NCBI GenBank assembly: GCA_035533275.1
Contig: DATLUD010000016.1
Coordinates: forward strand, 1-64,000
DNA: 64,000 nucleotides
Direction: 5' to 3'
Source of the DNA: SCRA01 sp035533275
GTDB taxonomy: Bacteria > Vulcanimicrobiota > Vulcanimicrobiia > Vulcanimicrobiales > SCRA01
The position numbers and the translations under genes were made by a program. Under the pieces are notes generated by a model. The model did no database searches, was not told where the DNA came from, and was given only the letters and a program-made list of their open reading frames with translations. Positions 42,912 to 51,038 of the stretch are shown in pieces; positions within the stretch are counted from its first letter, which is position 1; each line of letters opens with the position of its first letter.

Positions 42912-43832
42912 TCAGGACCGCTCCATCGGCGGTCCGGGCGGCGGCTGCGGCGCCGGCGGCGGCGGTTGCGGCGCCGGCGGCTGAGACGGCATCCCGCTCA
43001 TGGGTCCGGCGGCAGTGGCCCCTTGCCAGCTCCAGCGCGGGCCGCCTTGGTCGAGCAGCGTGAGCGCGCTGGCGCCCAGGCCGATCAGCCAGACCAAGCC
43101 CGTGACGGCCCAGCCGACGAACGGGACGAGCTCGGCGGCGCTCACCAGCACCAATCCCAGCACGAGCGCCCCCAGCGGCGACGGCGTGGCATGCGGGCGA
43201 ATCAGCTCGTAGAAGCGCCGACCCACCAGCAGGGCGATCGCCGCTTTGCCAAGCCAGATGCCCACCAGATAGGCGATCAGCACCAGCGGAATCAGCGGGA
43301 TGCCGATGATGGTGATCGCCAGCATCACCACGATGGGAGGCAGGGCCACCAGCGAGACGACGCCCGCGAGTGCGGCGATGCCCGGATGGAGCTCGAGGCG
43401 CTGGAGCGTCAGGCGCGAGCGCTGCGGAGCGAGCAGGAAGACCAGCAGCACGATGATGCCGCCGGCCACGTGGGCCCACGCGCGCGCCGTGCCGTACCAC
43501 GTCTGGGAGAGCGGCATCTCGGAGGGCAGGTGGATCCACGGCGCCACGCCGGCGATCTGCGAGGGGTCGATGGCCGTCTGCGTGCCGTCGATCTGCCCGC
43601 CGGGTTCCAGGGTGATCGTTCCGCCGACCACGGTCGCGTCACCGGTGATGTGGCCGGCGACGTCGAGGTTGCCGAAGACCACGGTCACGTCGCCGTCGAC
43701 CGTTCGCTCGGGCGGGATCACCACGTTGTGAAAGAGCTCGACGACGTCGTGACCGGTGCGTGCGGCCGCGGGAGCGGCGCCCAGCATGGCGACGGCGAGG
43801 AAGAGGGCGATGGACGCGGCGATCCGTGTCAT
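42912..43832 (-). CDS. membrane protein with N-terminal polymer-forming-like repeat
   Basis: This 306-residue protein has a signal peptide (residues 1-24), then a short beta-helix-like stretch (DGDVTVVFGNLDVAGHITGDATVVGG) reminiscent of polymer-forming/bactofilin-type repeats. About five hydrophobic helices follow (residues ~115-270), then a Pro/Gln-rich tail. Proteins of this layout often accompany ECF sigma/anti-sigma genes. It overlaps the anti-sigma stop by ATGA and is the last gene of that operon, so it may help sense or respond to envelope stress. The function is not established. Confidence 0.6.
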   Translation of the reverse strand: MTRIAASIALFLAVAMLGAAPAAARTGHDVVELFHNVVIPPERTVDGDVTVVFGNLDVAGHITGDATVVGGTITLEPGGQIDGTQTAIDPSQIAGVAPWIHLPSEMPLSQTWYGTARAWAHVAGGIIVLLVFLLAPQRSRLTLQRLELHPGIAALAGVVSLVALPPIVVMLAITIIGIPLIPLVLIAYLVGIWLGKAAIALLVGRRFYELIRPHATPSPLGALVLGLVLVSAAELVPFVGWAVTGLVWLIGLGASALTLLDQGGPRWSWQGATAAGPMSGMPSQPPAPQPPPPAPQPPPGPPMERS

Positions 43833-44359
43833 GCGAGCTCCAGACGAGTGTGGATGAGGTAGATGGCCGTGGCCAGCGCGGCGTCGAGCGCGAGGACGAA
43901 GCCCAGGGTGAGGGCGATTTGCGCCGCGTGCCCGCCGGTCACGGCCGAGACGGCCACGATGGCGGCTTGCAGGATGGCGACGCCGGCACCGCCGGCACGC
44001 TCGAGGGCGGCGAGCCCGGCGAAGAGGACGGGGCGCGCGATCACGGCCATGACGCCGAGGAGCATCCACGCCGCCAGCAGGTACCAGCCGAGGAACGCCC
44101 AGCGCAGCGCGTACCGGGCGCGCGGCTGCGGCATGCTCCGCACCTCCGCCATCAGCGCGATGGTGAAGTTGTGCTCGGGCTCCACGGCGGCCGTGCGCGA
44201 CGCCGCGTTGAGCATGCGCTCCAGGTCGCGCAGCTCCCCGAGCGTGGCGCGGCACGACGCGCAGGCGGCGAGGTGGCGTTCCACGCGCGCCAGCGCGTAG
44301 ACGTCGAGCCCGCCCTCCAGGTACTCTTCGAGGCGGTGTTCGCAGGAGGCGCAGCTCAT
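43829..44359 (-). CDS. zinc-finger anti-sigma factor
   Basis: This 176-residue protein begins with a zf-HC2 zinc-binding anti-sigma domain (MSCASCEHRLEEYLEGG and VERHLAACASCRATL, an H-x3-C-x2-C pattern at about 28-35). Two to three membrane helices follow (residues ~85-170). It would hold the upstream ECF sigma factor at the membrane until a signal releases it. Gene overlaps of 4 bases on both sides mark a three-gene sigma/anti-sigma/membrane-protein operon. Confidence 0.85.
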   Translation of the reverse strand: MSCASCEHRLEEYLEGGLDVYALARVERHLAACASCRATLGELRDLERMLNAASRTAAVEPEHNFTIALMAEVRSMPQPRARYALRWAFLGWYLLAAWMLLGVMAVIARPVLFAGLAALERAGGAGVAILQAAIVAVSAVTGGHAAQIALTLGFVLALDAALATAIYLIHTRLELA

Positions 44360-44949
44360 GGCGACACCTTCGTGCCGCCGGCTTCTCGGTCGCGCAGGTG
44401 GTGGGCCAGCGCGAGCTTTCCACGGTGGATCAAGGTTTTCACGTTGCCGAGCGAGAGGCCCATCGTCGTGGCGATCTCGGCGTACTCCATGTTGGCGTAG
44501 TAGCGAAGGCGCAAGGCCGCGCCCATGCGCTCGGGGATGTGCTCGAGGGCCGCGCGCACGGCGGCGTCTTCCTCGCCGCGCAGGGTCACGGCCTCGGGGT
44601 TGGACTCGCGGCGCTCGTCGGGGAGGCGTTGCTCGAGCGAGTCCTCCTCGCCCAGCTCTTGCACCTGCGGGCGGCGCGTCTGGCGGTCGAGCGCGGTGCG
44701 CACCACGTTGCGGGCGATGTGGTAGAGCCACGTCGAGAACTTCCCGAGTGCCGGGTTGTAGGTTCCCAAGTGCGCGTATGCCCGCAAGAACGTCTCCTGT
44801 GCCAAGTCTTGAGCATCCTCCGGAGAGCGGATGCTCGCGCCGATGAAGTTCAGAATCCCGCGCTTGTGCCGGTCCACCAGTGCGGCGAACGCCTCCGGGT
44901 CGCCGCCGAGCACGGACCGGACTAGGGCGTGATCGGCGTCCGCGTCGAT
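44356..44949 (-). CDS. ECF-family RNA polymerase sigma factor
   Basis: This ~197-residue sigma-70 family protein has region 2 (DPEAFAALVDRHKRGILNFI, DAQDLAQETFLRAYAH, KFSTWLYHIARNVV) and region 4 (LEHIPERMGAALRLRYYANM, YAEIATTMGLSLGNVKTLIHRGK). No ATG, GTG or TTG stands at a sensible distance upstream of region 2. A strong GAGGGAGG site is placed six bases before an in-frame ATC at 44949, so a non-canonical ATC start is the best guess; otherwise a GTG further in would truncate region 2. It is probably autoregulated with the downstream anti-sigma factor. Confidence 0.8.
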   Translation of the reverse strand: MDADADHALVRSVLGGDPEAFAALVDRHKRGILNFIGASIRSPEDAQDLAQETFLRAYAHLGTYNPALGKFSTWLYHIARNVVRTALDRQTRRPQVQELGEEDSLEQRLPDERRESNPEAVTLRGEEDAAVRAALEHIPERMGAALRLRYYANMEYAEIATTMGLSLGNVKTLIHRGKLALAHHLRDREAGGTKVSP

Positions 44950-45034
44950 CGTGGGCCTCCCTCGTCGGTTCCTACGCGGTGCATACTCGCTCCATGGCGG
45001 AAAGTTGCACCACGAGGGCGTATGGACGGAAGCG

Positions 45035-45739
45035 ATGGACGAGAGCGTAGCGCGCCTGGACCATGGCCGGGAGGGCCGGACCGGCATCCCGGAGGTGGTG
45101 CTGTGCGAGCGCAAGAGCACCGAGACCGTGGTGGCCATCGTGAGCCGCTTGCTGGAGCGTGAGGGGCGGGCGATCGCCACGCGTCTGAGCCCCGAGCAGG
45201 TGGCGCCTCTGGTGGCGGCCTTTCCGCAGGGGCGCCACCATGCCGCGGCGCGCACGTTCGTGGTGGGGGCGATCCCCGAGCCGGCCGGGGCGCCGATCGC
45301 CGTGGTCTGCGCCGGCACCTCCGATGCCCCGGTAGCCGCTGAGGCCGAGGAGATCCTGCGCGCCCTGGGGCACCCGGTGATCCGGCACGACGACGTGGGG
45401 GTGGCGGGCATCCACCGCACCATGGCGATCCTGCCCGACCTGGAGCGCTGCCTGGCGGTCATCGCCGTGGCGGGGATGGAGGGGGCGTTGCCCAGCGTGC
45501 TGGCAGGCCTGCTGCGTCAGCCGGTGATCGCGGTGCCCACGAGCGTGGGGTACGGTGCCTCCTTCAACGGCATCGCCGCCCTGCTGACGATGATGAACAG
45601 CTGCGCCCCGGGCGTCTGCGTCGTCAACGTGGACGCGGGGTTCAGCGCCGCCTGCGTCGCTCATAAGTTCGCCGTTGCCCTCGACGGAACGGTTGGCTCG
45701 ACGAGCGGGAGAAGCCTCTCTACGCGCGCAGGAGAGTGA
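45035..45739 (+). CDS. larB: LarB-like nickel-pincer cofactor biosynthesis protein
   Basis: This 234-residue protein matches LarB, which carboxylates nicotinic acid adenine dinucleotide and hydrolyses its phosphoanhydride when making the nickel-pincer cofactor of lactate racemase-type enzymes. Signatures are RTGIPEVVLCERKSTE, VCAGTSDAPVAAEAEE, DVGVAGIHR, VAGMEGALPSVLAGLL and the PurE-like SVGYGASFNGIAALLTMMNS. LarC and LarE genes are not nearby, nor is a larA-type racemase. ATG 45035 gives a protein slightly shorter than usual; upstream in-frame starts overlap the divergent sigma gene. It is convergent with, and overlaps by 20 bases, the next gene. Confidence 0.85.
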   Translation: MDESVARLDHGREGRTGIPEVVLCERKSTETVVAIVSRLLEREGRAIATRLSPEQVAPLVAAFPQGRHHAAARTFVVGAIPEPAGAPIAVVCAGTSDAPVAAEAEEILRALGHPVIRHDDVGVAGIHRTMAILPDLERCLAVIAVAGMEGALPSVLAGLLRQPVIAVPTSVGYGASFNGIAALLTMMNSCAPGVCVVNVDAGFSAACVAHKFAVALDGTVGSTSGRSLSTRAGE

Positions 45740-47444
45740 CGCGTCCGGCGTCGCCGTCGACGGCGGCGAGCAGGGAACGGGCGCCGTCGAGCGCCCCTTC
45801 CACGGCGCAGCCCACCACCGCGGGAACGGCCAGGGAGCGGGCCACCTCGATGAGGTGGGCGCTCGGCCCGCCGCCGATGGAGATCAGCGCGGCGGCGTTC
45901 CAGAGCAGCGGCGCATAGCCCGGCAGCGGGCGCGGCACCACCAAGACCATGCGTTGCGAGGGGCGCGCGGCGTCGGGCCGCGAGGCGAACCACGCGCTGC
46001 CGGCGCCGATCCCCGGCGAGGCCGGCGTGCCGGCGTGCGCGCTGCCGTTGGCCACCACCGTCAGATAGACGAAGGGCTCCCACCCCTCGCGCGGCGCGGC
46101 CGTGCGGCGCGCGGTGAGGTGCGGGTCCCGCAGGGCGCGCTCCAGGTCCACGGCGCTCAGGCGCCAGACGTCGTCCACCCCCGCCAGCGCGCCGGCGTCC
46201 ACCAAGTGCCGGCCGATGCCGCGCAGCAGCGCCACCAGGCGCACGCCTTGCGCCACGTTGGGCAGGCGGGCCGCGTCCAGCTTGGCCAGCGACTCCGCTT
46301 GCAGGCCGTCGCGCAGCGCGGTCAGGGCCTCGCGCGCCGCCCGCACGCTCTCGGCGCTGCGGTGGCCGTCGTGGCCCCAGGTGGCGGTCGAGAGCGTGGC
46401 CGCGATGGCCCGCGCCTCCGCGAAGGCGGCCAACGGATCGGCGGACGCCAGCGGCGCCACGGCGGAGGGCGAGGGAAGATCGAGCGATCCCACCGCCCAG
46501 GGCAGGACCAGCTCGTCGCCGAGCGGACCACCGTACTGGGCCGCCAGATGGGCGACGCGCACCGCGATCGGCGCGGTGAAGCCCTCGACGGGCGCCGGGG
46601 GCTCGTGCGAGCGCTCCTGGTCCGGCAGCGGCGCCGACGGGCGCGACTGCAGCAGGAGCACGCCCCGCTCGGGCGTCCAGCCCCATTCGATCAAATCGTC
46701 CGCGAACGCCGCGCGCACGTTGCGCGAGAGGCTCGCGACCTCTTGGAAGACCGAGGGATCCACGTCGGCCATCTCCGCGGGCGTCTGCGGGACGCCGTCG
46801 GCGGCGACGAGCACGCGATGCCCCGACTCCCAGCCGCTGAGCACGTTCGCGGGCGAGCCGCGGGTCGCCGTGATGGTCACGGCGTCGTCGGCGGCGATCA
46901 CCGCCACGCCCGAGACGCCGAACGTCGCTTCAGGTTGGATCAGCACCGCCAGGCGCTGCTGCTCGGGGGCGACGCCCAGCTCCTCGCAGCGCTCCACGGC
47001 GTCGCGCGAGAAGGCCGAGGCCCAGCATCCGCGGATCGCCGTCTCCAGCTCCGCGGGCGCCACGCCCACATAGGAGGTAAAGGCTCCGGCCCACGCCGCC
47101 TCGAGCTCCAGGGCGCTCGACGAGCGCACCACGAGCGACGCTCCCAGCGGCTCCACCGCCGCGTGCAGATCCGCCAGCAGGGCGGGGTCGAGCGCGGTGC
47201 CCATGATGGCCAGACGGGCCCCGCCGGGACCGCGCGTGGCGGCCGCCTCGGCACCGAGCGCCAGCGGGCGCTCCGCCTCGCCGGCCGGCACCACCACGCC
47301 CGGAAGCGCCGGCAGCCCGAGGCCGCGCGCCTGCGCCAGACGGGCGGCCTTGGCTCCGACGGAGTCGGGCGCAAGCGCGCACGCCGCGTCGTCTAAGGCG
47401 ACGACGCGGCGTGCGACTTGGTCACCGGGGAGAGTAGGATCCAC
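45720..47444 (-). CDS. PEP-synthase/rifampin-phosphotransferase-like protein
   Basis: This 574-residue protein has an N-terminal PPDK-type ATP-binding region (about 15-310: GAKAARLAQARGLGLPALPG, LVVRSSSALELEAAWAGAFT, LLLQSRPSAPLP), a middle domain of ~150 residues and a C-terminal swivelling PEP-utiliser domain with His530 in GGGPSAHLIEVARSLAVPAV. There is no pyruvate-binding TIM barrel. This three-part order is that of rifampin phosphotransferases, which phosphorylate a small molecule via a phosphohistidine; the middle domain is shorter here. GTG 47444 starts six bases after the M24 gene stop, so both are in the TetR-controlled operon. The substrate is unknown. Confidence 0.75.
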   Translation of the reverse strand: MDPTLPGDQVARRVVALDDAACALAPDSVGAKAARLAQARGLGLPALPGVVVPAGEAERPLALGAEAAATRGPGGARLAIMGTALDPALLADLHAAVEPLGASLVVRSSSALELEAAWAGAFTSYVGVAPAELETAIRGCWASAFSRDAVERCEELGVAPEQQRLAVLIQPEATFGVSGVAVIAADDAVTITATRGSPANVLSGWESGHRVLVAADGVPQTPAEMADVDPSVFQEVASLSRNVRAAFADDLIEWGWTPERGVLLLQSRPSAPLPDQERSHEPPAPVEGFTAPIAVRVAHLAAQYGGPLGDELVLPWAVGSLDLPSPSAVAPLASADPLAAFAEARAIAATLSTATWGHDGHRSAESVRAAREALTALRDGLQAESLAKLDAARLPNVAQGVRLVALLRGIGRHLVDAGALAGVDDVWRLSAVDLERALRDPHLTARRTAAPREGWEPFVYLTVVANGSAHAGTPASPGIGAGSAWFASRPDAARPSQRMVLVVPRPLPGYAPLLWNAAALISIGGGPSAHLIEVARSLAVPAVVGCAVEGALDGARSLLAAVDGDAGRVTLLRA

Positions 47445-47449
47445 GTGCT

Positions 47450-48685
47450 CTAGCCGCAGACGGTGATCTCTTTGATCGGGAACGTGGAGATCAGCTCGGT
47501 GCGGTCCTCGTGCACGATGAGCATCTCCTCGAGACGCACGCCGAACTCGTGGACCTTGCCGTGCTGCGTCTCCAGCGCGAAGACCATCCCAGGCTCGATG
47601 ACCTGCGGAAAGTCCAGCGACCAGATGCGCGAGATCACCGGCATGTCGTACTGCGCCAGACCCAGGCCGTGGCCCCACAGGTTGGCCGCCGCCTGGTCCT
47701 CGTCTTCGTAGCCCCACGTCTCCTGCGCCGAGGGCCACTTGGAGGCGATGTCGCGCGTGGTCACGCCGGCCTTGACGGCATCGATGGCGTCGTAGAGCCA
47801 CTTGTAGGCGATGTCGTAGTAGCGCTTGTGCTCGTCGGTCGGCTGTCCGCCCACGCAGTACGTGCGGTAGTAGCACGACTTGAAGCCGTTCCAGGTGAGG
47901 GCGGCCAGGTCGATGATCACCAGCTCCCCCGGCCGGATGATGCGGTCGGAGAAGTTGCGCCAGTTGGGCCAGGCGTTGGGCCCGGAGGAGACGATGATGT
48001 CCTCGACGTCTTCCATGCCCGGGATGTTGTAGAGATACTGCATCCCGAAAGCCGTGACCTGATTCTCGGTCAGGCCGGGCTTGAGCATCTTGGAGAACTC
48101 GTAGTGCAAAGCGTCGCCGATGGCGCCGACGATGCGCATCGCCTCGTGCTCGTCCTTGTTCTTGATGGCGCGCGCCTCCATCATCGGCGTCATGCCGTCG
48201 GTCCACTTGATCCCGGCCTTCTCGAAGGCCCTGATCATGTTGATGTCGATGAAGTCGACGCCCAGCGGCTGGCCCTTCACGCCCGCTTCCTCGAGCGCGT
48301 CGAGCAGCGTCTTGACGAACTTGTCGACCTGCGTCGCCGAGGCGGGCCCGGCGGCGCCTTTGATCCAGGCGAACGAGTGCCGGATGTTCTCGGGCTTGAG
48401 CCAGGGGGAGTGGCGCTCGACATGAATGCCGATGTCGCCTTGCTCGAAGAGGATGGGATCCTTGCCCTCCACCAGGACCGCGTAACGCAGTCCGGGCTTG
48501 AGACGATTCCACCCGGGGGTAAGCGTCGAGGTGATGTACCTGACGTTCTCGTCGTACATGCAGAGGATGGCGCCAAGGCCGTGGCGGCGCATCGCTTCGC
48601 GCGCACGCGCCACGCGGTGCTCGCGCATCCGCTGCCAGTTGATCCTCTCTTGCCAATCGGTACCGACGCTGCCGAACGAAGCCAT
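47450..48685 (-). CDS. M24-family (Xaa-Pro peptidase/creatinase-like) hydrolase
   Basis: This 411-residue protein has a creatinase-type N-terminal domain and a pita-bread C-terminal domain. Most metal-ligand positions of M24 peptidases are recognisable: Asp in LVIIDLAAL, His in NLWGHGLGL, Glu in FALETQHG and Glu in RLEEMLIV. The second Asp, normally in a GxxSDxTRT context, is replaced (NGFKSCYYRTY has Cys). Loss of a ligand suggests a changed metal site or a non-peptidase activity such as amidine or amide hydrolysis. ATG 48685 was chosen over 48739 because the upstream extension runs into the operator. It is the first gene of a repressor-controlled operon. Confidence 0.8.
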   Translation of the reverse strand: MASFGSVGTDWQERINWQRMREHRVARAREAMRRHGLGAILCMYDENVRYITSTLTPGWNRLKPGLRYAVLVEGKDPILFEQGDIGIHVERHSPWLKPENIRHSFAWIKGAAGPASATQVDKFVKTLLDALEEAGVKGQPLGVDFIDINMIRAFEKAGIKWTDGMTPMMEARAIKNKDEHEAMRIVGAIGDALHYEFSKMLKPGLTENQVTAFGMQYLYNIPGMEDVEDIIVSSGPNAWPNWRNFSDRIIRPGELVIIDLAALTWNGFKSCYYRTYCVGGQPTDEHKRYYDIAYKWLYDAIDAVKAGVTTRDIASKWPSAQETWGYEDEDQAAANLWGHGLGLAQYDMPVISRIWSLDFPQVIEPGMVFALETQHGKVHEFGVRLEEMLIVHEDRTELISTFPIKEITVCG

Positions 48686-48746
48686 GTTCCGTGCTCCTCG
48701 ATCGAGATGCGGATACCGCAGCCATGATGACTGCGGCAAAGGCTAA

Positions 48747-48786
48747 TTTATCTTTTGATAAAACAACATGCGAGGCCGTCTGTCAA
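48747..48786 (-). promoter_or_regulatory. promoter of the M24 operon with TetR-type operator
   Basis: On the minus strand TTGACA (48781-48786) and TTTTAT (48758-48763) are separated by 17 bases. The perfect 16-bp palindrome TTTATCTTTTGATAAA (48747-48762) covers most of the -10. The same arrangement occurs at 49608-49647, so a repressor bound here would block polymerase. Confidence 0.75.
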
Positions 48787-48879
48787 GAGTCTCCTCGCGG
48801 CCGGTGCCGAGGCGGCGCGGGAGCCGCTATTTCGGGTCGCGAAGGCAGGGGCGTGAGGGAAGGAGCGTCGACCCATCCA

Positions 48880-49611
48880 ATGAGCCGTCATCCGTCCGCC
48901 GCATCCGCGCGCAATGTCCCAGGAGTCAAGCGCGCCAAGCCCAAGCGCCTGCCGCCGGACGAGCGCGAGCGGCTCATCGTTCGGGAGGCCGTGGCCTTCT
49001 TCGCGGAGCGCGGCTTCGAGGGACAGACCCGGGAGCTGGCTAGGCGTCTGGGCATCACCCAACCCTTGCTCTACCGCTACTTCCCGAGCAAGGAGGCTCT
49101 CCTCGAACGGGTCTATCAAGAGGTCTACCTCAACCGGTGGAACCCGCACTGGGAGGAGATCCTCGAGGACCGCTCCCGGCCGCTCGAAGACCGCATCGTG
49201 GAATTTTACAGCGACTACGCCCGCGCGGTGCTGACCTACGAGTGGATCCGGATCTTCATGTTCTCGGGGTTGCGCGGCATGGACCTCAACGGGCGGTACA
49301 TGACCGTGGTCCGCGACCGCATCTTCGCCCGCGTCATCCGCGAGCTCCGCTTCGAGAACGATCTGCCCGCGCCGTCGGAGGTGCCGATCAGCGAGGCGGA
49401 GTTCGAGCTGGTGTGGTCGCTGCACGCCAGCATATTCTATATCGGGATTCGGAAATGGATCTACGGTCTCGCGATCCCCGACGATGTCACGACGGTGGTC
49501 GCGGCGCTGGCGACGGCGTTCATCGAGGGCGTCCCGGCCGTGGTTGCGCGGCTCACGGAGGCAACCCCCGAGCGGCGCGTGAAAGCGGCGGCGCGTCAAC
49601 GGACCCCTTGA
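48880..49611 (+). CDS. TetR-family transcriptional regulator
   Basis: This 243-residue protein has an N-terminal TetR DNA-binding domain after a basic leader (residues ~27-80: AVAFFAERGFEGQTRELARR and LGITQPLLYRYFPSKEALLE) and a ligand domain that fits no subfamily I can name. ATG 48880 is preferred; upstream in-frame starts would read through the operator. It stands between two identical operator palindromes (48747-48762 upstream, 49632-49647 downstream), which makes it the likely repressor of the divergent M24 operon, of the downstream binding-protein gene and probably of itself. Confidence 0.85.
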   Translation: MSRHPSAASARNVPGVKRAKPKRLPPDERERLIVREAVAFFAERGFEGQTRELARRLGITQPLLYRYFPSKEALLERVYQEVYLNRWNPHWEEILEDRSRPLEDRIVEFYSDYARAVLTYEWIRIFMFSGLRGMDLNGRYMTVVRDRIFARVIRELRFENDLPAPSEVPISEAEFELVWSLHASIFYIGIRKWIYGLAIPDDVTTVVAALATAFIEGVPAVVARLTEATPERRVKAAARQRTP

Positions 49612-49647
49612 CAACCATCCGAGCTTGGTGTTTTATCGAAAGATAAA
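49608..49647 (+). promoter_or_regulatory. promoter of the binding-protein operon with TetR-type operator
   Basis: TTGACA (49608-49613) and TTTTAT (49631-49636) are separated by 17 bases; the perfect palindrome TTTATCGAAAGATAAA (49632-49647) overlaps the -10. The -35 overlaps the last codons and stop of the TetR gene. The arms match the site at 48747-48762, while the central four bases differ. Confidence 0.8.
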
Positions 49648-49759
49648 TAGGCGGAACATCGGCTCGTCATTACGACGCGCTCGTTAAGGTCGCTTCAGTG
49701 GTCATCCTCGCTCACGTGGACGCCGAATTACACGAGCGCTTGAATCGAGGAGGCTGGAC

Positions 49760-51028
49760 ATGCACCGTTCGAAACGCTCTAGGGCCGCTCTGGTACGATC
49801 ACTCTCGCTTGCGGCCATCTTGGCGGTTGGTACCGCGCTCGTCGGGGGATCCCCGGCGCGCGCCGCCGACCAAACTCCGATCAAGATTGGATTCATCTCG
49901 TCTTTGAGCGGCTATCTGGCCGCTCCCGGCAAGTACATGGAGGAAGGCCTCAAGCTCTACCTCCAGGAGCACGACTACACGATCGCCGGGCGCAAGGTCG
50001 TGCTCGACATCGCCGACGACCAAGGGAATCCCTCGGTCGGCCTCACCCAGCTGCGCAGACTCGTCGAACAGGATCACGTCAACGTGATCTTCGGCCCGCT
50101 CTCCGCCGCCGTGGGCTCGGCCATGGCGCCGTATCTCGACTCGCACAAGATTCCCGCGGTCTACCCGATCGTCTCGTCCGACGATCTCACCCAGCGCACG
50201 CCGGCGACCTACGTCGTGCGGACGGGCTGGACGAGCAGCCAGACCACGCAGCCGCTCGGCGACTACGCGTACAAGACGCTGAAGTATCGCAAGGTGGCCA
50301 CGATCGGCTACGACTTCTCGTTCGGCTGGGAGAGCATCGGCGGCTTCGTCGCCACGTTCCAAGACGACGGCGGCAAGGTGGTCAAGCAGATCTGGACGCC
50401 GCTCTCCACGACCGACTTCTCGCCGTATCTCTCGGAGATCCCGCGCGACGCCGACGCCGTGATGTGCAGTTTCTCCGGATCGCTCGCCATCAACTTCATG
50501 AAGCAGTACAAGGCGTTCGGCTTGAAGGCCCCGCTGCTCTGTCAGGGCAACGCCACCGACGAGAGCACGCTCCAAGCCACCGGACCGGCGGCTCTGGGCG
50601 TGGTGACGGCGCTGCAGTACAGCGCCGCGCTCGACACGCCGGCGAACAAGAAGTTCGTCGCGGCGTACACCAAGGCGTACGGACACGGGCCTTCGTACTA
50701 CGGCGAGGGCACGTACGTCGGAGCGATGGTTCTGGCCGGCGGAATCAACGCGCTGCACGGCAACATCTCGGACGCCGCGGCCTTCGTGAAGGCGATGCGC
50801 GGCGTCGACCTGGCCAACGCGCCGCGCGGTCCGATCCACTTCGACTCCTACGGCAATCCGGTGGAGAACGTCTACATCCGCAAGGTCGAAGAGGTTGACG
50901 GCCAGCTCGCGAACGTCGTGATCCAGACGGATCACAACGTCTCGCAGTTCTGGACGTACAACCCCGCGACGTTCTTGCAGCACCCGGTGTACTCGCGGAG
51001 CTATCCGCCGTGCAACGACTGTAAGTAG
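49760..51028 (+). CDS. ABC transporter substrate-binding protein 1 (Liv-type)
   Basis: This 422-residue periplasmic protein has a signal peptide (residues ~10-36, ending SPARA|ADQ) and a Peripla_BP_6 fold: IKIGFISSLSGYLAAPGKYM, VVLDIADDQGNPSVGLTQLR, VNVIFGPLSAAVG. It is a paralogue of the binding protein at 62530-63819; both share DDLTQR near the ligand region, GWTSSQ, a KQIWTPL segment and NPVENxYxRxVE near the end. No permease genes follow it directly, so it may feed the LivHMGF complex encoded at 58-61.5 kb. AGGAGG precedes the start, and expression is from the TetR-type operator promoter. Confidence 0.85.
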   Translation: MHRSKRSRAALVRSLSLAAILAVGTALVGGSPARAADQTPIKIGFISSLSGYLAAPGKYMEEGLKLYLQEHDYTIAGRKVVLDIADDQGNPSVGLTQLRRLVEQDHVNVIFGPLSAAVGSAMAPYLDSHKIPAVYPIVSSDDLTQRTPATYVVRTGWTSSQTTQPLGDYAYKTLKYRKVATIGYDFSFGWESIGGFVATFQDDGGKVVKQIWTPLSTTDFSPYLSEIPRDADAVMCSFSGSLAINFMKQYKAFGLKAPLLCQGNATDESTLQATGPAALGVVTALQYSAALDTPANKKFVAAYTKAYGHGPSYYGEGTYVGAMVLAGGINALHGNISDAAAFVKAMRGVDLANAPRGPIHFDSYGNPVENVYIRKVEEVDGQLANVVIQTDHNVSQFWTYNPATFLQHPVYSRSYPPCNDCK

Positions 51029-51038
51029 CGGAGTGACG

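Noticed and set aside
45720..48725. A 1001-residue reading of the phosphotransferase-like gene
   Set aside because: The N-terminal part is a translation of the M24 gene in another frame; the ATP-binding domain begins near the GTG at 47444.
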